Positions 46,207-56,535 of a DNA stretch of 64,000 bases are shown piece by piece. The stretch lies in assembly GCF_000733945.1 (NCBI RefSeq), contig NZ_JPOL01000002.1, positions 1,799,001-1,863,000 of the forward strand, given 5' to 3'. The DNA comes from Flavimarina sp. Hel_I_48. GTDB lineage: Bacteria; Bacteroidota; Bacteroidia; Flavobacteriales; Flavobacteriaceae. Every line of letters begins with the position of its first letter. Positions within the stretch are counted from its first letter, which is position 1. Position numbers and translations under genes: made by a program. The notes under the pieces are model-generated. The model did no database searches. It was not told the DNA's origin and saw only the letters and a list, made by a program, of their open reading frames with translations.

Positions 46207-49200
46207 ATGAAAATTAAACATTACTTTTTGTTTGCTTTCGTCTTTCTCATGCAAGCCGTTATGGGACAGACACAACAGATTACGGGAACCATACTTGATG
46301 CAGTTAATGTCCCATTACCTGGTGCAAATGTTCTTGTTAAAGGAACCAATACAGGTACACTAACCGATTTTGATGGTAATTTTAGTATTGCAGCTTCTCA
46401 AGGAGATGTGCTTGTAATTTCTTACGTAGGTTATAATACGCAGGAAATTCCCGTTAATGCCGATTCAAATTTTAAAATCAATCTTACAGAAGATACTAAC
46501 TCTCTAGATGAAGTAGTTGTCGTAGGTTATGGTACGCAGAAAAAAAGTGTGGTGACCGGTGCTATTTCAAGCGTCAAAGCTGAAGATCTGGAAAGCCTAC
46601 CTGTTACAAGGGTTGAACAATCCTTACAGGGCCGTTCTTCTGGTTTGACCATTGCCGCAAATTCTGGCCAGCCCGGTTCTTCTTCAACCATAAGGGTGCG
46701 CGGTATTACGAGTTTTGGTAATAATGAGCCGCTTTGGGTGGTTGATGGTGTTATTGTTGATGCAGGCGGCATTGGCTACCTCAACCAATCTGACATTGCG
46801 TCTATAGAAGTTTTAAAAGATGCTGCTTCCCAAGCTATTTACGGAGCACGAGCTGCGGCAGGGGTTATATTGGTTACCACCAAAAAAGGGAAATCTGGCA
46901 AGTTGAGTGTCAACTATAACGGATATTCTGGTTTATCTGGCCCGGCAAGAAAATTGGATCTCTTAAACGGTACACAATATGCCACCCTTTATAACGAAAA
47001 ATACGCAAATGACTACAGCGGTCCGGTAAGTGGTTATGCTTTGCCTTTTGCAGACCCTCAAAGTTTTGGTAAGGGTATAGACTGGCAGGATGCGATTTTC
47101 AACAACGCTGCAGAACGCGCAAACCACGAGGTTAGTCTGAGCGGCGGAAATGATGTTTCTACCTTTTATCTATCCTTTGGGTATCTGGATCAAGAAGGGA
47201 TCGTAACAAAAGATATTTCACACTATACGCGTAAAAACATTCGCCTCAACTCTACCCATAAAATCAATGACATCATTACCATTGGTCAGACTATTGGTTA
47301 TTCAAACGAAAAAAGTACCGGTCTGGGTAATACCAATAGTGAATTTGGTGGTCCGTTGAGCTCTGCTATTAATCTGGATCCCTTAACTCCTGTAGTAGAA
47401 ACTGATCCTGCCCTTGTTAATGGATCACCTTATTCCAGTAATGATGGAATCTTGAGAAGTGCCAACGGAAATCCTTATGGTATTTCAAATTTGGTAATTC
47501 AGGAAATGACCAATCCACTTGCCTATACCCAAACACGATTGGGCAATTACAACTGGGCAGATAATTTTGTCGGTAATGTGTACGTAAATTTGGAATTGAT
47601 ACCTGGTTTAAATTTAAAAAGCACATTGGGCGGTAAATTGGCAAATTACGGTGCTGAAAATTTTACCCCTGTTTCTTATCTAAACAGTTCTGTGGTAACC
47701 TCTCAAAATAGTTTTTCTCAGGAAATGAATCGTGGTTTTGGATGGAATATTGAAAACACGCTTAATTATACCAAAGAAATAAATGGACATAATTTCAGCG
47801 TTTTGCTGGGTCAGGGAACCTATACGGAGAATGATACCAGAGGTTCAACGGTTACTTATAATAATATTCCTGTAACAAATCGTGAAGATGCAGCGTTTTT
47901 TGAGGTTCCAGATGATCAGATTATCTCTAGTGCCTACATTGGTACAGAGCACCGCGTCACTTCCTTGTTTACAAGACTTACATATGATTTCAAGGAAAAA
48001 TACCTTTTTACCGGTATCATCCGCCGGGATGGTTCAACCCGTTTTGGTAGCAATAACAAATACGGTTATTTTCCCTCCTTTTCATTGGGGTGGGTTCCTA
48101 CTAAAGAAGATTTCTGGCCAGAAAATGATGTTGTGAGTCAGTTGAAAATAAGAGGTGGTTACGGTGTTGTAGGAAGCGATGCGATTGGTGATTTTCGTTA
48201 TCTATCAACAATAGGCGCAGGGCGCAACTACACGTTTGGCAACGTGGCAACCGTGGTTATTGGCAACAGTCCCAACGCACCTGCCAACCCAGATCTTAAA
48301 TGGGAAGAAACGCACCAGACCAACATAGGCTTTGACACCCGCTTATTCAACAATCTGACCCTTACTTTTGACTATTATAACAAGAAAACCGTAGGCATTC
48401 TGCAAGATCTGCGTATTCCAGGTTATGTAGGAACGGGCAATCCTGCTGCAAATGTGGCAGATATGGTAAACAGGGGTTTTGATATTGAACTGGGCTATAA
48501 TAAGACTTTCGGGGATTTTAATATTTCTGCAAATGCCAACCTATCGTATTTAGAAAATGAAGTTACGTATTTAGGTGACGGTATTGATTTTCTTTCGGGA
48601 GGACAAACTATTCAATCAGGTAATTACCCCATAACCCGTACAGCTGTAGGAGAATCTTTTAATTCGTTCTACGGTTTTAAGACCAATGGTATTTTTCAGA
48701 ATCAGGCAGAGGTGAACAATTACGTGAATTCTGCAGGGCAGGTTATTCAGCCTAATGCCGTTCCAGGTGATTTTAAATGGGTAGATCTTGATGATGATGG
48801 CGCTATAACCGAAGCAGACCGGAAGTTTTTAGGGAATTCTATCCCAAAATATACCTTCGGTTTTACACTGAACATGGATTATAAAAACTTCGACCTACTT
48901 ATTTTTACCCAGGGCGCTGCCGGAAATAAAATCTTTCAGGGTCTAAGAAGATTAGATATCGAAAACGCAAATTATCAGACCGAGGCACTTGGCCGTTGGA
49001 CGGGTGAGGGAACTTCTAATTCGTACCCGCGCCTTTTAAACAGCGACGCCAACAACAACTTCTCAAACCCGTCTGATTTTTACCTTGAAAAGGGTGATTA
49101 TGTGCGCATTAAGACGGTTCAGCTAGGATACAGTCTTCCTACAGACGTGATTGATAAGGTGGGTCTTTCCAGGTTGCGCCTTTACGTTACGGGAGAAAAT

Positions 49201-49323
49201 CTGTTCACCTTTACAAAATATACAGGTTTTGATCCCGAAATTGGTGGGGGTGTATTTGGGATTGACCGCGGCTTCTATCCACAGGCCGTTACAGGTTTAG
49301 TGGGTGTTAATTTACAATTTTAA
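46207..49323 (+). CDS. SusC/RagA family TonB-linked outer membrane receptor
   Basis: 1038 residues. A signal peptide (to about residue 20) precedes a carboxypeptidase-D-like regulatory domain (about 24-95; ITGTILDAVNVPLPGANVLV), a TonB-box-like DEVVVVGYG (101-109), the plug (about 110-230, VDGVIVD and SIEVLKDAASQAIYGARAA) and a 22-strand barrel ending LVGVNLQF. It imports glycan fragments with energy from TonB. It is the first gene of the second PUL and lies 9 bases before susD. Confidence 0.95.
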   Translation: MKIKHYFLFAFVFLMQAVMGQTQQITGTILDAVNVPLPGANVLVKGTNTGTLTDFDGNFSIAASQGDVLVISYVGYNTQEIPVNADSNFKINLTEDTNSLDEVVVVGYGTQKKSVVTGAISSVKAEDLESLPVTRVEQSLQGRSSGLTIAANSGQPGSSSTIRVRGITSFGNNEPLWVVDGVIVDAGGIGYLNQSDIASIEVLKDAASQAIYGARAAAGVILVTTKKGKSGKLSVNYNGYSGLSGPARKLDLLNGTQYATLYNEKYANDYSGPVSGYALPFADPQSFGKGIDWQDAIFNNAAERANHEVSLSGGNDVSTFYLSFGYLDQEGIVTKDISHYTRKNIRLNSTHKINDIITIGQTIGYSNEKSTGLGNTNSEFGGPLSSAINLDPLTPVVETDPALVNGSPYSSNDGILRSANGNPYGISNLVIQEMTNPLAYTQTRLGNYNWADNFVGNVYVNLELIPGLNLKSTLGGKLANYGAENFTPVSYLNSSVVTSQNSFSQEMNRGFGWNIENTLNYTKEINGHNFSVLLGQGTYTENDTRGSTVTYNNIPVTNREDAAFFEVPDDQIISSAYIGTEHRVTSLFTRLTYDFKEKYLFTGIIRRDGSTRFGSNNKYGYFPSFSLGWVPTKEDFWPENDVVSQLKIRGGYGVVGSDAIGDFRYLSTIGAGRNYTFGNVATVVIGNSPNAPANPDLKWEETHQTNIGFDTRLFNNLTLTFDYYNKKTVGILQDLRIPGYVGTGNPAANVADMVNRGFDIELGYNKTFGDFNISANANLSYLENEVTYLGDGIDFLSGGQTIQSGNYPITRTAVGESFNSFYGFKTNGIFQNQAEVNNYVNSAGQVIQPNAVPGDFKWVDLDDDGAITEADRKFLGNSIPKYTFGFTLNMDYKNFDLLIFTQGAAGNKIFQGLRRLDIENANYQTEALGRWTGEGTSNSYPRLLNSDANNNFSNPSDFYLEKGDYVRIKTVQLGYSLPTDVIDKVGLSRLRLYVTGENLFTFTKYTGFDPEIGGGVFGIDRGFYPQAVTGLVGVNLQF

Positions 49324-49332
49324 AAAAACGAT

Positions 49333-50847
49333 ATGAAACTGAAACATTTAGTATATCCCGTAGTAGGTATTGTTTTCACAACCTTGACCATTTCCTGCTC
49401 TAAAGAATACATTGAAATAAAACCTCAAGGAACTTTTCTTGAAGAAAATTACTATGCCAATGCTGATCAGGCATATACTGGTCTTGTTGCAACCTATGAC
49501 ATTATGGGTAAGCAGACCAAGACTTTTGAGAACATGATCACCATGATGAATGCCGGCTCAGACGATTTTAACGCTGGGGGTGGTAGTTCTTCTGATGGTG
49601 CAGGAATCCAGTCTTTTAATGATTACACCATTGATGAATCAACGGTGCCTCCAAGCTTTTGGAATGATTTTTTTCAGGGCGTGAACCGAGCCAACGTGCT
49701 GCTTCAAAAATTACCAGACGTACCTATGGATGAAAATCTAAAGGCACGTTTTACCGCAGAGGCAAAAACCCTGCGCGCCTATTATTATTTTGAACTGGTG
49801 CGCCTTTTTGGTAATGTCCCATTGATCACCGTACCCTTACTTACTGCCGAAATCTATGATGTACCACAGGTAACAGCGGCAGAAGTGTACGCACAAATAG
49901 AAACCGATCTTACGGAGGCAATACCAGACCTTCCCATGACCATTACAGATCTGGAGAACGAAGGTGGCCGTTTTTCTCAGGGGAGCACGAAAGCATTGTT
50001 GGGCAAAGTGTACCTCTACGAGGGTAAAAATGAGCTGGCAGCAGAACAGTTTGTTGCTGTAAATGGGACTGCAGGGGGAACTAGTCCATTCGGTTATAGA
50101 CTAGTAGATAATTATGCTGATCTGTTTTTGAGTACTGTTGGCTTTAATTCCGAAGGGATTATTGAAATAGCCAGCACCAGTGGTGCAAATGTAGATTATG
50201 GCAACTGGGGTGGTGGTCAAAATGAAGGGAATACCGTAAGTCACATGGTAGGTCCTCGTGGCTTCTCGCTTATCGCAGGTTCTGATGCTCCTGATTACGC
50301 TGGCGGTTGGAGTTTTAATACAGTTACTCAAGATCTATATAATGCTATGCAGGGTGATCCTCGTTTCGCAACCACAATCGCAGATCTTGCAGCCCTACAA
50401 CAGCAAGGGAAAATCACCTACACGCCGGCCAATCAGGACACGGGCTACTTTCTAAAAAAATTCATGCCACTAAATTCAGATAAAACTACTGGTGGCGGTG
50501 TTGTTGAACTTAATTACGCACAAAATGTTTATGTCATGCGTTTGTCTGACAGCTATTTAATGGAAGCAGAGGCATTGGGCGGAAACGGTGCCCGTGCGCA
50601 AGCCTTACTTGATGCGGTTCGTGCCAGAGTAGGTTTACCATCTGTCCCCGTATCTATAGATGCGATCATGACCGAACGCCGTTTAGAACTCGCTGGCGAG
50701 GGCCACCGCTGGTTTGACCTTGTACGCACCGGCCGCGCTGCTACGGTACTTTCTGGCGCTGGGTTTACAGCAGGCAAGAACGAAGTACTTCCTATACCGC
50801 TCAACGAGCTGGAAAATACTGTTATTGTTCAAAACCCCAATTACTAA
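49333..50847 (+). CDS. RagB/SusD family outer membrane lipoprotein
   Basis: 504 residues. The lipobox is LTISC (Cys about 22). Family features: FFQGVNRANVLLQKLP, AEAKTLRAYYYFELVRLFGN (about 142-161), a C-terminal ERRLELAGEGHRWFDLVRTG and the terminal PIPLNELENTVIVQNPNY. It would bind substrate over the SusC pore. It lies between susC and the PKD-type lipoprotein. Confidence 0.95.
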   Translation: MKLKHLVYPVVGIVFTTLTISCSKEYIEIKPQGTFLEENYYANADQAYTGLVATYDIMGKQTKTFENMITMMNAGSDDFNAGGGSSSDGAGIQSFNDYTIDESTVPPSFWNDFFQGVNRANVLLQKLPDVPMDENLKARFTAEAKTLRAYYYFELVRLFGNVPLITVPLLTAEIYDVPQVTAAEVYAQIETDLTEAIPDLPMTITDLENEGGRFSQGSTKALLGKVYLYEGKNELAAEQFVAVNGTAGGTSPFGYRLVDNYADLFLSTVGFNSEGIIEIASTSGANVDYGNWGGGQNEGNTVSHMVGPRGFSLIAGSDAPDYAGGWSFNTVTQDLYNAMQGDPRFATTIADLAALQQQGKITYTPANQDTGYFLKKFMPLNSDKTTGGGVVELNYAQNVYVMRLSDSYLMEAEALGGNGARAQALLDAVRARVGLPSVPVSIDAIMTERRLELAGEGHRWFDLVRTGRAATVLSGAGFTAGKNEVLPIPLNELENTVIVQNPNY

Positions 50848-50865
50848 CTCAAAACCCGAAAGAAC

Positions 50866-51732
50866 ATGTTTTCAAAAATAATCAATCCCTTCCGGTCTTA
50901 TTCTCTTTTAGCAATACTAACGGCAGGCCTTCTTGCCAGTTGTACACCTGACGAGTCCGGAATAGGCAACGGCCTTACCGATCCTGATGTAGACGCTTCC
51001 TTTACCGTTAAACCGGTAGATGGTGATCCCAACAGCTTTGTGCTACAATCCACAAATGATAATGTATTGCGTTTTATGTGGAACATTGGCGATGGGTTTT
51101 ATAACGCACCGGCCACAGATACCATCTTTTTACCGGACGCAGGAACCTACACCGCTTCGCAACGGGTTATAGGCCGTGGTGGCGCGGTGAACATTGCTAC
51201 ACAGGAAATCGAGGTAGCCACATCAGATCCCGCTGCAGGGAACATTATCCAGGGCGGTAAGTTTGAAAATCAGGCTGCGCAAGAACATTGGACGGTTTTA
51301 AACATTAGTGAATCAGGCGCAAACTGGTCTTTTAACGATGGCTTTGCGACCATTACTGCAAGTGATTTCAACCAGCAGGGCATTTTTCAGGCCGTTGAAG
51401 TGGAGGCCAATAAAGAATATACAATAGATATGCGGGTTTTTGGAAGTGGCGCAACAAACACTTGGTTTGAAGCTTATGTTTCCCCCGAGCCACCTGTACA
51501 AAATAGTGATTATGCCGCAGATGGTAGAAGAATTGCCCTTAGTACATATGATGGATGTGGAAATTCTGAGTTTGACGGAAGGATTTCCCAGTTAGGCTGT
51601 GTAGGATCTGGTAATACAGTTAGTTTTGAACAATCAGGAACGGTTTATTTTCTTATCAAAAGTGGTGGTGAAAGTACGGGTTCTACTGGTATCTCTGTTA
51701 CTAATATTGAAATGCGTGGCAAACGCGAATAG
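50866..51732 (+). CDS. PKD-domain surface glycan-binding lipoprotein
   Basis: 288 residues. The lipobox is LLASC (Cys about 26). A PKD-like domain (about 45-118; FMWNIGDGFYNAPATDTIFL, PDAGTYTASQRV) is followed by a beta-sandwich module of carbohydrate-binding type (about 125-285; GGKFENQAAQEHWTV, YFLIKSGG). Third position after susC-susD is the usual place for a surface glycan-binding protein. Ligand probably the same beta-glucan as the enzymes downstream. Confidence 0.8.
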   Translation: MFSKIINPFRSYSLLAILTAGLLASCTPDESGIGNGLTDPDVDASFTVKPVDGDPNSFVLQSTNDNVLRFMWNIGDGFYNAPATDTIFLPDAGTYTASQRVIGRGGAVNIATQEIEVATSDPAAGNIIQGGKFENQAAQEHWTVLNISESGANWSFNDGFATITASDFNQQGIFQAVEVEANKEYTIDMRVFGSGATNTWFEAYVSPEPPVQNSDYAADGRRIALSTYDGCGNSEFDGRISQLGCVGSGNTVSFEQSGTVYFLIKSGGESTGSTGISVTNIEMRGKRE

Positions 51733-51892
51733 AAATTTTGTTTGAAGAAAAGATTTCCTCGCTTCTCCTCAAATACAAGCACATTTTTGGTCAATTACCT
51801 GTCAAAAAGAGTTGAAAATCGTCGTTTTAAACATATTAATGACCTCTTTTAGACCAATAATGGGTTGTTTTTCCAATTTAAAAATCAATGCT

Positions 51893-53359
51893 ATGAATCA
51901 TTTTTATTTATCAAAAATAACAAGGATGGTTGTGCTTTGTTTTGCGCTAATACAGTTTTCCTGCTCTTCTGACAATGATGGCAATACGGCGAATATATCA
52001 AACCCAGAGCCGGAAAATCCTGCTGCAACCGCAGATGTTACTTTTTGGCTAACAAAATCTGATGAAAGCGTAAAGCTGAAAAAACAAAGTGATATCATCA
52101 GTTTTAAGACCGAGACCAATACTTTCCCAAGTATCACCGTTGATGAATCTCAGACCTTTCAAACCATTGATGGTTTTGGTTATACGCTTACAGGCGGTAG
52201 CGCAGACGTAATTAATGCACTTGACGCCTCTAAAAAAACGGCGCTTTTAGAGGAATTGTTCGGCGATTCAGATGCTTCTATTTCGGTAAGTTATTTACGT
52301 ATTAGCGTGGGTGCTTCAGACTTAAATGCGGCACCTTTTACCTACAATGACCTTCCCGAGGGAGAAGCAGATACTGATCTTTCTGAATTCAGCCTGGAAA
52401 AAGACAGTGGTGTGATTTCACTTTTACAGGAAATCCTGGCGATAAATCCAGATCTAAAAATCATGGCTTCCCCGTGGACGGCGCCCGTATGGATGAAGGA
52501 CAATAACAGTTTTATAGGCGGCAGCCTGCGAAGGGAATATTATCAGGTTTATGCCGATTATTGGCTAAAATACCTCCAGGAAATGCAAGCAGCGGGCATT
52601 ACAATAGATGCGCTTACGCCCCAGAATGAGCCACTTCATGGTGGAAACAACCCAAGTATGTACATGGAGGCGACAGATCAGACCGATTTTATCAAAAACA
52701 ATCTTGGCCCCACCTTGCGCGAAGCAGGTTTTGAAACCAAAATCATTGCTTACGACCACAATTGTGACAATCCCAATTATCCCATTACCGTGATGAGCGA
52801 CGAAAAAGCCAATCCGTTTGTAGATGGGGCTGCATTTCACCTTTATGCCGGCGATATCCGCGCGCTTTCTACCGTTCACAACGCTTTTCCTGATAAAAAT
52901 GTCTATTTCACTGAACAGTATAATTCTTCTGAAGATGATTTTGGCGGCACCCTGCGCTATCACGTAAATAATGTCATCATCGGCTCGATGCGCAACTGGA
53001 GTAAGAATGCCTTGGAATGGAATTTGGCAAACGACGCAGATTTCGGTCCGCATACTGATGGCGGCTGCACGATTTGCAAAGGCGCGCTTACCATTTCGGG
53101 TGGAGAAACCGTTAACCGGAATGTCGGTTATTATATTGTTGCCCACGCGTCAAAATTTATACCCGCCGGTTCTGTGCGTATCGCAAGTAACGTTGCCGGT
53201 TCCCTTCAAAATGCCGCTTTTATCACTCCAAATGGAAAAAAAGTGTTGCTCGTTGAAAATGATGGAAACAGTCAAACAACGTTCAATATTCAGGTGGGCG
53301 ATGAGTTCGCAATTACCACGCTAGATGCCGGCGCTGTGGGCACGTACATTTGGGAATAA
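51893..53359 (+). CDS. Glycoside hydrolase family 30 enzyme (first of two)
   Basis: 488 residues. A lipoprotein signal (QFSCSSDND) is followed by the GH30 (beta/alpha)8 barrel and its beta-domain. TIDGFGYTLTGGSADV opens the catalytic part. The acid/base is E246 in TPQNEPLH and the nucleophile E341 in YFTEQYN. The GH30 family includes beta-1,6-glucanases and beta-glucosidases; a beta-1,6-glucan activity is likely given the companion genes but is not shown. ATG 51893 starts the signal peptide; TTG 51812 would add 27 residues before it. It is followed after 19 bases by the GH5 gene. Confidence 0.88.
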   Translation: MNHFYLSKITRMVVLCFALIQFSCSSDNDGNTANISNPEPENPAATADVTFWLTKSDESVKLKKQSDIISFKTETNTFPSITVDESQTFQTIDGFGYTLTGGSADVINALDASKKTALLEELFGDSDASISVSYLRISVGASDLNAAPFTYNDLPEGEADTDLSEFSLEKDSGVISLLQEILAINPDLKIMASPWTAPVWMKDNNSFIGGSLRREYYQVYADYWLKYLQEMQAAGITIDALTPQNEPLHGGNNPSMYMEATDQTDFIKNNLGPTLREAGFETKIIAYDHNCDNPNYPITVMSDEKANPFVDGAAFHLYAGDIRALSTVHNAFPDKNVYFTEQYNSSEDDFGGTLRYHVNNVIIGSMRNWSKNALEWNLANDADFGPHTDGGCTICKGALTISGGETVNRNVGYYIVAHASKFIPAGSVRIASNVAGSLQNAAFITPNGKKVLLVENDGNSQTTFNIQVGDEFAITTLDAGAVGTYIWE

Positions 53360-53378
53360 AACCATTTAAATTTTCTCT

Positions 53379-55118
53379 ATGAAATTCAATTATTTACTTC
53401 CTGCTTTATTATTGTTCACGACACTTACTTTTGCACAGGATTTTTTAAAAACCGATGGAACGCGCATTGTAAATGCCAACAATGAGAATGTACTGCTCCG
53501 CGGAATCGGGCTGGGCGGTTATATGCTTCAGGAAGGTTATATGCTGAAAGTGCCATTTTCTGGACAGCAATACGTTTTTAAAGAGCACGTGGAGGAGCTG
53601 ATCGGCGCTGAGAAAACTAAAGCTTTTTATTCCGCATGGCGGGAAAATTTCATTCAGAAAGCAGATATTGATTCCCTTAAACGCTGGGGTTTTAATTCCG
53701 TGCGTTTACCGATGCACTACAATTTGTACACGCTTCCTGTTTATGATGAACCTATAAAAGGAAAAAATACGTGGCTCGAAACTGGTTTTGCACTCACAGA
53801 TTCACTTGTAAACTGGTGCCGCGCAAACAATATGCACCTCATCCTGGATATGCACGCCGCACCGGGCGGACAAGGGCATGATGTGAATATTTCTGACCGC
53901 GACCCCACAAAACCTTCCCTCTGGGAAAGTCACGAAAATCAGCAAAAATTGACCGATTTATGGGTGAAATTGGCCGAAAAATATAAAGATGAACCAGTTA
54001 TTGGCGCGTATGATATCATCAACGAACCCAACTGGAGCTTTGAAGTCGATAAAAACGAAAACGGTACGCAGGACACTAAAAACGTCCTTTTGCGACAATT
54101 AATGGTCAATATCACCAACGCCATTCGCAAAGTTGATCAAAACCACATCATCATCATTGAAGGCAACGGCTGGGGCAATAATTACAACGGAGTACTGCCG
54201 CCATGGGGCGATAATATGGTACTGAGTTTTCATAAATACTGGAACAATAACGATCAAGGTTCTATTCAGCAGTTTCTGGACTATCGCGAGAAATACCAAA
54301 TACCGATCTGGCTGGGCGAATCTGGCGAAAACTCCAATACCTGGTTTACCGATGCTATCGCTTTAATGGAAAAAAACAATATCGGCTGGTGCTGGTGGCC
54401 GCTCAAAAAACTTGGTAGTAACAATCCGCTGGAAATTAAAATCAATCCCGGATATCAAAAAATCCTTGAATATTGGCGCGGCGATGCCGAAAAACCTTCC
54501 GCTGGCGAAGCGGAAAAAGCCTTTATACAACTTGCCGAAAACACAAAAATCACAAATAATATAGTTCAGAAAAACGTGATCGACGCGATGATGCGCCAGT
54601 CAAATTCCGATAAAACCCTTCCCTATAAAATGGTCAACATTCAAAATAGAGGTACGATCCTAGCGGCAGATTATGATATGGGCAAAAATGGAATTGCCTA
54701 TAATGACAATGGTTTTGGTAATTATTACATCTCCACCGGCGGCGAGCGGACTACCGGAAACCTGGGCCATACGTATCGAAATGACGGTGTGGATATTTTT
54801 AAAATGGAAAATAAATCCGATTCGGTTTATGTGGGCGATCTGGAAAAGGGTGAATGGATGATCTATACTTTTCAAACTGAAAACGAAGGGGATTATTTAT
54901 TGAAAATGAATATTTCGGCTAAAGAAAAAGGCGGAAATGCCATGATATCCATAAATCAAATGAATGAAAAAAGTATTGAAATCCCCAATACTTCCGGCGA
55001 CTGGAAAACAGTCGATTTTGGTAATATTTCGCTCAAAAAGGGCGAAAATCAGCTTAAATTCAACGTAAATCAGGGCGGTTTTAATATCGAATCCTTTCAA
55101 TTTGAATCCAAAAAATAA
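53379..55118 (+). CDS. GH5 family glucanase with C-terminal CBM-like domain
   Basis: 579 residues. A signal peptide (to about residue 19) leads to a GH5 barrel (about 25-365). Catalytic residues: E216 in DIINEPNW (acid/base) and E314 in WLGESGEN (nucleophile). LRGIGLGGYMLQEGYML resembles fungal-type exo-beta-1,3-glucanase GH5 members. The linker at about 370-382 contains an inverted-repeat DNA palindrome (54497-54515). The C-terminal beta-sandwich (about 420-579) resembles CBM6-type modules (GEWMIYTFQTENEGDYLLKM). It sits between the two GH30 genes. Confidence 0.85.
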   Translation: MKFNYLLPALLLFTTLTFAQDFLKTDGTRIVNANNENVLLRGIGLGGYMLQEGYMLKVPFSGQQYVFKEHVEELIGAEKTKAFYSAWRENFIQKADIDSLKRWGFNSVRLPMHYNLYTLPVYDEPIKGKNTWLETGFALTDSLVNWCRANNMHLILDMHAAPGGQGHDVNISDRDPTKPSLWESHENQQKLTDLWVKLAEKYKDEPVIGAYDIINEPNWSFEVDKNENGTQDTKNVLLRQLMVNITNAIRKVDQNHIIIIEGNGWGNNYNGVLPPWGDNMVLSFHKYWNNNDQGSIQQFLDYREKYQIPIWLGESGENSNTWFTDAIALMEKNNIGWCWWPLKKLGSNNPLEIKINPGYQKILEYWRGDAEKPSAGEAEKAFIQLAENTKITNNIVQKNVIDAMMRQSNSDKTLPYKMVNIQNRGTILAADYDMGKNGIAYNDNGFGNYYISTGGERTTGNLGHTYRNDGVDIFKMENKSDSVYVGDLEKGEWMIYTFQTENEGDYLLKMNISAKEKGGNAMISINQMNEKSIEIPNTSGDWKTVDFGNISLKKGENQLKFNVNQGGFNIESFQFESKK

Positions 55119-55120
55119 CA

Positions 55121-56527
55121 ATGAAGCAGTATTTATTCCCGATCATAGCTTTTTTAATCTTACTTTTTTCTGCTTGCGCAGAAGAGGAAAAATCGAAGGA
55201 AACGGCGCACTTTTATCTAACAACGCTGGATAAATCTGCCTTGATGAAAGAGATAGAAATCCCCGTAAATGAGTTAAAAACCGACTCAAATGGATTAAAA
55301 ATCACCTTAAATCCGGCTGAAACCTATCAAGAAATGGATGGCTTCGGCTATACGTTGACCGGCGGAAGCGCGCTGCATATTCACAACATGAGCGATTCTG
55401 CACGCGGTGCGTTGCTCCATGAACTTTTTGGCCGTGAGAAAGACCAGTTGGGCGTTAGCTATTTACGCCTTAGCCTGGGTGCTTCAGATCTGGATGCAGA
55501 GCCTTTCTCTTATGACGATTTGCCCACAGGGGAAACCGATAAAACGCTGGAATATTTCAGTTTAAGCCAGGATACATTGCACCTTATTCCCGTTTTAAAA
55601 GAGATTTTGAAGATTTCGCCAGATATAAAAATTTTAAGTTCGCCATGGTCACCACCGGTCTGGATGAAAGATAACGGTGATACTCGCGGTGGTAGTTTAC
55701 AAGAAAAATATTATAACGTTTACGCCCGGTATTTTGTAAAATATATCCAGGCAATGGCTGAAAATGGAATTACCATAGATGCGGTGACTGTACAAAATGA
55801 GCCTTTACATCCCGGCAACAACCCTAGTTTATTGATGGAAGCTGATGCGCAACGCGATTTTGTAAAAAATGCCCTAGGCCCCATTTTTCAGAAAAACAAT
55901 ATCAAAACCAAGATCATAGTTTACGATCATAATGCAGATCGCCCAGATTATCCCATGGCGATCCTGGCCAATAGCGCCGCCTTCAACTATGTGGATGGAT
56001 CCGCCTTTCATCTTTATGGCGGCGATATTGATGCTTTAAAAAAAGTGCATGACGCCTACCCCAATAAAAATCTTTATTTCACCGAACAATGGGTGGGCGC
56101 ACCGGGCGACTTTGCCAAGGAAATGTCCTGGCACACAGAAAACCTCATCATTGGCGCCACCCGCAACTGGTGCAAAACAGTGCTGGAATGGAATCTTGCC
56201 GCAGATGAAAACCAAAAACCGCACACAAACCGCGGTGGTTGTGATCGCTGCCTGGGCGCAGTTACCATAACCGGCGACAACGTGACCCGCGAACCTGCAT
56301 ATTATATTATAGGCCAAGCTTCACGTTTTGTACCGCCTGGTTCCTTGCGCATCGCTTCAAATGAAGTTGAAGGAATTCCGAATGTTGCCTTTAACACTCC
56401 AGATGATCGCCTGGTTCTTATTCTACAAAACAAAACTTCAAACGGAAAAAAAATCAATATCGTTGCAAAAGGGGAAACTTTGGAAATAGAATTAGAAGCA
56501 GGCGCAGTGGGAACTTTAGTTTTTTAA
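55121..56527 (+). CDS. Glycoside hydrolase family 30 enzyme (second of two)
   Basis: 468 residues. Lipobox LFSAC (Cys about 19). It is a paralogue of the GH30 encoded two genes upstream, sharing EMDGFGYTLTGGSA, SYLRLSLGASDLDAEPFSYD and SPWSPPVWMKDNG. Acid/base E227 (VQNEPLHPG) and nucleophile E322 (YFTEQWVG) are both present. It begins 2 bases after the GH5 stop and ends 8 bases before the convergent AraC gene. Differences in loops around the active site may mean an endo versus exo split of labour with the first GH30; this is inference. Confidence 0.88.
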   Translation: MKQYLFPIIAFLILLFSACAEEEKSKETAHFYLTTLDKSALMKEIEIPVNELKTDSNGLKITLNPAETYQEMDGFGYTLTGGSALHIHNMSDSARGALLHELFGREKDQLGVSYLRLSLGASDLDAEPFSYDDLPTGETDKTLEYFSLSQDTLHLIPVLKEILKISPDIKILSSPWSPPVWMKDNGDTRGGSLQEKYYNVYARYFVKYIQAMAENGITIDAVTVQNEPLHPGNNPSLLMEADAQRDFVKNALGPIFQKNNIKTKIIVYDHNADRPDYPMAILANSAAFNYVDGSAFHLYGGDIDALKKVHDAYPNKNLYFTEQWVGAPGDFAKEMSWHTENLIIGATRNWCKTVLEWNLAADENQKPHTNRGGCDRCLGAVTITGDNVTREPAYYIIGQASRFVPPGSLRIASNEVEGIPNVAFNTPDDRLVLILQNKTSNGKKINIVAKGETLEIELEAGAVGTLVF

Positions 56528-56535
56528 TAAAACCT

